Below, piece after piece: positions 59,954 through 64,000 of a DNA stretch of 64,000 bases. The notes beneath the pieces are model-generated. The model made no database searches, was not told where the DNA came from, and saw only the letters and a list, made by a program, of their open reading frames with translations. Numbering within the stretch: the first letter of the stretch is position 1; each line of letters starts with the position of its first letter. Made by a program: the position numbers and the translations under genes. This DNA comes from CAWINH01 sp963837425 (GTDB taxonomy: Bacteria; Chloroflexota; Limnocylindria; QHBO01). The stretch is from positions 186,001 through 250,000 of the forward strand of contig CAWINH010000002.1 of NCBI GenBank assembly GCA_963837425.1, given 5' to 3'.

Positions 59954-60391
59954 ATGCGCATCCTCCTCCTCAACGGGCCGAACCTCGCGACCCTGGGCCG
60001 CCGCGAGCCGGAGATCTATGGGACGACGACCCTCGCGGAGATCGTGGAGGCCTGCCGCGCCCGCGCGCTCGAGGGCGGGGCGACCGTCGAGGACCTGCAG
60101 TCGAACCACGAGGGTGCGCTCATCGACCGGCTCGAGCAGCTCGACTACGACGCGGTGGTCATCAACCCCGGCGCGCTGGCCCACACGAGCTACGCGCTCC
60201 ACGATGCGCTCCGTGGCATGCGGCCGTCCGGCGGTCGAGGTCCACATCAGCGAGCTGAGCAACCGCGAACCCTGGCGCCGGGTGAGCGTCACCGCCCCGG
60301 CGACGCGGCACCAGGTCGTGGGGAAGGGATGGCGCGGCTACCTCGAGGCGATCGACTGGCTGCTGACTGCCGGCGCCGAGGGGGCTCGTGA
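59954..60391 (+). CDS. aroQ: Type II 3-dehydroquinate dehydratase, two frame breaks
   Basis: The N-terminal part has LLLNGPNLATLGRREPEIYG with the catalytic Tyr, EDLQSNHEGALIDRL and VVINPGALAHTSYALHDAL. Near 60225 the frame moves and gives AVEVHISELSNREPWRR and GKGWRGYLEAIDWLL. A second break in the GGGGG run near 60378 would bring back the stop that overlaps the pheA start. The intact enzyme is about 145 residues, normal for the family. It dehydrates 3-dehydroquinate. Confidence 0.88.
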   Translation: MRILLLNGPNLATLGRREPEIYGTTTLAEIVEACRARALEGGATVEDLQSNHEGALIDRLEQLDYDAVVINPGALAHTSYALHDALRGMRPSGGRGPHQRAEQPRTLAPGERHRPGDAAPGRGEGMARLPRGDRLAADCRRRGGS

Positions 60392-61248
60392 CCGTGGCGC
60401 CGCCTCGGGTTGCGTACCAGGGGGAGCCGGGCGCCTACGGAGAGGAGGCAGTGCTCGCCTATTTTGGCGAGGGGGAGGTCGAGCCGCTGCCGGCTCCGAC
60501 CTTCTCGCGCGCGGTGGATGCGGTGCATGCCGGCCGCGCGGCCGCCGCCCTCCTGCCCCTCGAGAACTCGCTGGCCGGTACGGTGGGGGACGCCCTCGAC
60601 GCGCTGCTGCGGACGACCCTGGTGGTGACCGGCGAGGTGATCCTCCCCGTGCACCACCAGCTCCTGGGGGCTCCGGGGAGCCAGCTCGAGGACGTGCAGC
60701 TCGTCATGAGCCACCCGCAGGCGTTGGCGCAGTGCGAGCGGTTTCTCAGCGAGCGGGAGGTCACCGTCGTCGTCGAGGCCGATACGGCCGGAGCCGCCCG
60801 GCGGCTGCGGGACGACGGCGACCCTACGACTGCGGTCATCGCCTCACGACGCGCCGCGGAGCGATACGGCCTGAGCGTGCTCGCCGCCGAGATCCAGGAC
60901 GCGGAGCCGAACCTCACCCGCTTTGCCGTGGTGGGTCCGGCCGGGGCCGAGTGTCCGCCACCGCGAGGTCCACTGGCGCCGCCGCCGGACGCGCAGGCCG
61001 TCTCGCTCGTCACGTTCGAGACGCTGCACCGGCCGGGTGCCCTGCACCATGCGCTGGGGGCGCTCGCCGAGGTGGGGGTCAACCTGAGCCGCATCGAGTC
61101 GCGGCCCACCGGCAGGGACCGCTGGCAGTATCGGTTCCTGATCAGCGTCGATGGCAGCGGGGAAGCCGAGCCGCTGCGCTCGGCGATGGCCGAGCTCCAC
61201 AAACGGGCGCACGCCGTCCGGCTCCTCGGCTCCTTGTCGGGCGGGTGA
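60388..61248 (+). CDS. pheA: Prephenate dehydratase
   Basis: The 286-residue enzyme has VAYQGEPGAYGEEAVL, VLPLENSL-like LLPLENSLAGTV, the catalytic TRF motif in NLTRFAVVG and a C-terminal ACT domain with LHRPGALHHALGAL and SRIESRPTG, the phenylalanine-binding motifs. It makes phenylpyruvate and is probably inhibited by Phe. No mutase domain is present, which agrees with the mutase being on AroF. GTG 60388 overlaps the aroQ stop. It is the last gene of the operon. Confidence 0.93.
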   Translation: MTVAPPRVAYQGEPGAYGEEAVLAYFGEGEVEPLPAPTFSRAVDAVHAGRAAAALLPLENSLAGTVGDALDALLRTTLVVTGEVILPVHHQLLGAPGSQLEDVQLVMSHPQALAQCERFLSEREVTVVVEADTAGAARRLRDDGDPTTAVIASRRAAERYGLSVLAAEIQDAEPNLTRFAVVGPAGAECPPPRGPLAPPPDAQAVSLVTFETLHRPGALHHALGALAEVGVNLSRIESRPTGRDRWQYRFLISVDGSGEAEPLRSAMAELHKRAHAVRLLGSLSGG

Positions 61249-61303
61249 TCTCATTCCGCCCCCGCCCTTTGCCCCCCCAGCTGTGGGCTAGCTCGTCCAG
61301 CCG

Positions 61304-61917
61304 CTAGCTGAGGGTGGAGATGCGAGCCGGGTGGATCGCCTCGTAGGCGTCGATGGCTTCCGTCTGCGCCAGGAGGAAGCCGAGCTCATCGGTCCCGTCG
61401 AGGAGGATGCGACGTGCGAAGGCGTCGACCGTGAAGGCGATCTCCGAGCCGTCCGGCAGTCGGAGCTCCTGTGCCTCGAGGTCCACCGCCAGCTCGAGGT
61501 CCGGGATGCGCCTCCATCAGGTCCGTGATGCGGGTCAGCTCCTCCGGGGCCACCTCGATCGGCAGCAGGCCGTTCTTGAGCGCGTTGGCGCGGAAGATGT
61601 CCGCGAAGGAGCTGGCGATCACGGCCCGGAAGCCCCACGCCACGAGCGCCCACGGGGCGTGCTCGCGCGACGAGCCGCAGCCGAAGTTGTCGCCGGCGAC
61701 CAGGATCCGGCGCGCCGGCGGCATCGGGCTGGTTGAGGACGAAGTCCGGCCGCGGGCTGCCGTCATCGGCGTAGCGCCAGTCGGCGAAGAGCGCGTCGCC
61801 CAGGCCGGCGCGATCGACCGTCTTCAGGTAGCGGGCCGGGATGATCTGGTCGGTGTCGACGTTGTCGCGCGCCAGGACGACCGCGGCGGAATCGACGCGG
61901 GTGAAGGGCTCGCTCAT
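61304..61917 (-). CDS. leuD: 3-isopropylmalate dehydratase small subunit, two frame breaks
   Basis: Three frames together give the small subunit: ARDNVDTDQIIPARYLKTV at the N-terminus, ILVAGDNFGCGSSREHAPWAL in the middle and LRLPDGSEIAFTVDAFARRILLDGTDELG at the C-terminus. Breaks lie near 61725 and 61505. The start ATG overlaps the leuC stop (ATGA). It works with LeuC in leucine synthesis. The stop faces pheA across 55 bases. Confidence 0.88.
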
Positions 61918-63331
61918 CCGAGCGCCCTCGGGTCGGTGAGGCGACCGGTCACCGCGGAGGCGACCGCGGTGAGCGGCGAGGCGAGGAACGTGCGGCCGCC
62001 CTTGCCCTGCCGTCCCTCGAAGTTGCGATTGCTGGTGCTCACCGCGTACTGCCCGGGCGACAGCTGGTCGCCGTTCATGGCGATGCACATGCTGCAGCCG
62101 GCCTCTCGCCAATCGGCCCCGGCCTCGCGTGAAGATCCGTGCCAGCCCCTCTGCCTCGGCCTGGCGCTTGACCTCGGTCGAGCCGGGGACGACGAGCATC
62201 CGAACCCCGTCCGCCACGCGGCGCCCGCGGAGCATTCGCGCCGCCTCGCGCAGGTCGCTGATCCGCGAGTTCGTGCAGGAGCCGACGAAGACGACGTCAA
62301 TCGGCTTGCCGAGCACCGGGCTCCCCGGGGTTCAGGCCCATGTAGGCCAGCGCGGCGTCGAGCGAGGAGCGCTGCACCGAGTCGGTCAGCCTGGCCGGGT
62401 CCGGGATCCGCTCGGTGATCGCGAAGCCCATGCCCGGGTTGGTGCCGTAGGTCACCATCGGCGCCAGATCGCCGGCGTCGAGCGTGATCGAGCGGTCGTA
62501 GTCCGCGCCATCGTCGGAGGGCAGGTCGCGCCATCGGTCCAGGGCGGCATCCCAATCGGCGCCGGCGGGGGCGTGCGGGCGGCCGGCAACGTACTCGAAG
62601 GTCACCTCGTCCGGCGCGACCAGCCCGGCACGCGCCCCGCCCTCGATGCTCATGTTGCAGATGGTCATCCGCTGCTCCATGCCCAGGGCGCGGATGGCGC
62701 TGCCGCCGTACTCGAAGACGTGGCCGGTGCCGCCGGCGACGCCGATCCGGCTGAGCAACGCGAGGATGATGTCCTTGGCCGTCACGCCGGGGTGGAGCTC
62801 CCCATCCACCCGCACCTCGAACGTCTTCGGGCGGCGCTGGAGGAGGCACTGGGTGGCGAGGACGTGCTCCACCTCGCTGGTGCCGATCCCGAAGGCGAGC
62901 GCGCCGAAGGCGCCGTGGGTGGCGGTATGGCTGTCCCCGCACACGATCGTCATCCCCGGCTGGGTCAGGCCCAGCTCGGGGCCGATGACGTGGACGATCC
63001 CCTGGTGCGGCGAGCCGATGCCGTGGAGCGGGATCCCGAATTCCGCGCAGTTGTCCTCGAGGCGCTGGACCTGGGCGGCGGCCATGGCGTCGACGATCGG
63101 CAGGCTGCGGTCGGTGGTCGGGATCGAGTGGTCGGCGGTGGCCAGCGTCTGCCCGGGGCGCCGCACCCGGAGGCCGCGGGCGCGCAGCCCGTCGAAGGCC
63201 TGCGGGCTCGTCACTTCGTGGACGAGATGCAGGTCGATGCCGAGTACGTCGGGCACGCCGGCGTCTCCGTCCACCACGACGTGCTCGTCCCAGATCTTAT
63301 CGACGATCGTTCTCGGGGCGCGGTCGCTCAT
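61914..63331 (-). CDS. leuC: 3-isopropylmalate dehydratase large subunit, two frame breaks
   Basis: The aconitase-type subunit has VCGDSHTATHGAFGALAFGIGTSEVEHVLATQ, then after a break near 62318 VVFVGSCTNSRISDLREA, and after another near 62130 AGCSMCIAMNGDQL, so all three 4Fe-4S cysteine sites are present. It isomerises isopropylmalate with LeuD. The ATG at 63331 is preferred over GTG 63343, which overlaps a TAGGGT box. Confidence 0.9.
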
Positions 63332-63341
63332 TGGTCCGGCC

Positions 63342-63347
63342 ACCCTA
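63342..63347 (-). promoter_or_regulatory. -10 box TAGGGT before leuC
   Basis: TAGGGT lies 10 bases before the ATG at 63331, between the toxin stop and leuC. Confidence 0.35.
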
Positions 63348-63356
63348 GCGGACGCG

Positions 63357-63794
63357 TCAAGGGGCGGCGGCCGGGCGCGTCACCACGAACCCTTCGCGCT
63401 GCGCGGCATCTGCGAGACGTTCGTCAAAGGTCACGAAAGGCAGGGTCTGCGGGTGCTCCTCGGCGGCGGCGATGGCAGCGGCGAGCTGGAGGGCGTCGGC
63501 CGCTCGGAGCGGATGGACGCGAAGGAGGCGGATGGCCACCTGACGGACCGGTGCAACCGGCTGCACCTCCTGCCAGGCCGCGGCCAGGCGGTCCAGGCGG
63601 CCGATGGCGGCGGCCACCGAATCCGGCGTCAAACCGCGCTCGCGCTCGAGGCGGGCAAGGGCCGACGCGCACTCGATGGGGGTGGCCCACCAGGCGACGA
63701 CATCGGGATCACGCTCGAATTCGGATCGGACGGCCGCGTGGTGCGCCTCCGCGACGAGGAGAGGGACGATCGCCGAGCTGTCCCAGAACCTCAC
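63357..63794 (-). CDS. VapC-type PIN-domain toxin
   Basis: The 145-residue PIN domain has the acidic metal site spread over RFWDSSAIVPLL, the Glu in TPIECASAL, RAADALQLA and FVTFDERLADAA. VapC toxins cleave RNA, often tRNA. The gene overlaps the antitoxin stop by four bases, the standard order antitoxin-toxin. It lies 25 bases upstream of leuC on the same strand. Confidence 0.88.
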   Translation of the reverse strand: MRFWDSSAIVPLLVAEAHHAAVRSEFERDPDVVAWWATPIECASALARLERERGLTPDSVAAAIGRLDRLAAAWQEVQPVAPVRQVAIRLLRVHPLRAADALQLAAAIAAAEEHPQTLPFVTFDERLADAAQREGFVVTRPAAAP

Positions 63795-64000
63795 CGTCCC
63801 GTCCGACGCTCGTCGAGGAGAGCCTGGAGGGCGCTCGCTCCCCGCCTCGCGGGCGGGGCGGGCTCGCGGATGAGATCGAGAGGTGGAGCGGTCGCGGCCG
63901 GGCGCAGGATGCCGGCTCGTTCGAGGCGCCGCACGCGGCCTGTGGGATCCGGGTGCGAGGTCACAGGCTCGAGTCGCGCCACCGCGATGCCCCGATCCAG
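63791..64000 (-). CDS. Phd/YefM-type antitoxin, N-terminus beyond the window
   Basis: The frame is open to the last base of the window. It reads LDRGIAVARLEPV at the right edge, which is the middle of Phd-type antitoxins (DRGRPVARL), so the DNA-binding part lies outside. The C-terminal toxin-binding tail is visible: ILRPAATAPPLDLIREP and ALQALLDERRTGR. A start at GTG 63982 would be wrong. Confidence 0.75.
   Translation of the reverse strand: MDRGIAVARLEPVTSHPDPTGRVRRLERAGILRPAATAPPLDLIREPAPPARRGASALQALLDERRTGR

Noticed and set aside
61249..61303. Bidirectional terminator between pheA and leuD
   Set aside because: There are GCTAGC repeats and a C run, but no convincing stem with a T tract on either strand.
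63791..63982. Complete 63-residue antitoxin starting at GTG 63982
   Set aside because: The frame stays open to the window end and the sequence there is the middle of a Phd-type antitoxin.

Overview
The window is a very GC-rich bacterial chromosome segment, close to fully coding, with dense operons whose genes overlap by 1-8 bases. It carries one tRNA gene and no rRNA, phage, transposon or CRISPR locus. A heme A synthase-farnesyltransferase fusion, F420-type LLM flavoenzymes, a MenA-like prenyltransferase, an A1-type cytochrome oxidase, MEP-pathway IspG, Ala/Ser/Pro-rich lipoproteins and many leaderless promoters point to an uncultured Chloroflexota (Limnocylindria or Ellin6529 type), with a deep actinobacterial lineage as second choice. 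This placement is inference from gene content. Broken reading frames cluster in the last 20 kb and look more like uncorrected one-base sequencing errors than true decay.

Layout. 1-5.4 kb: a lamin-tail secreted protein cut by the left edge, a small membrane protein, an LLM-UbiA fusion, a CPBP protease and a small lectin-like protein. 5.5-11.9 kb: a K+/H+ antiporter with its RCK/USP regulator, tryptophanase, a zinc-ribbon protein, a DHA2 exporter and a lipoprotein. 12-20 kb: the terminal oxidase operon (CtaA-CtaB fusion, subunits II, I, III, a small subunit, a TlpA-like thioredoxin) and an ABC exporter. 20-24 kb: IspG and a thiol-redox operon (lipoprotein thioredoxin, CcdA, TrxB). 24-40 kb: DUF1028, GDPD and UMF1 transporter genes, an MMPL transporter, a metallopeptidase, a CoA-transferase, a kinase, an LLM enzyme, a DoxX-Rieske protein, a flavoprotein with a cyclic-nucleotide-binding partner, a threonine aldolase, an SRPBCC protein and tRNA-Gly(UCC).

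40-44 kb holds a Crp/Fnr regulator with a Crp-like palindrome at its start, then a TasA-like secreted protein, a signal peptidase and an unknown secreted protein. 44-53.6 kb is one long catabolic operon under a SorC regulator (KDPG-type aldolase, dehydrogenases, phosphotriesterase-like hydrolase, SIS isomerase, ROK kinase, NagA) that looks like an amino-sugar or sugar-acid pathway of unusual composition. 53.6-61.2 kb encodes the whole route from DAHP synthase to chorismate and phenylpyruvate (aroF-CM, aroA, aroC, aroE, aroK-aroB, aroQ, pheA), preceded by a structured leader ending in a strong intrinsic terminator. leuCD converge from the right, followed by a VapC toxin and an antitoxin cut by the right edge.

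Two features cut across the genes. First, a TANNNT box lies 6-10 bases before the start codon of more than a dozen genes, implying widespread leaderless transcription; it corrects some start sites and confirms the edge gene at 1-1039. Second, three distant intergenic arrays share one 51-bp tandem unit built on a perfect 7-bp palindrome, and a second, more degenerate intergenic repeat occurs near 1.9 and 30.0 kb.
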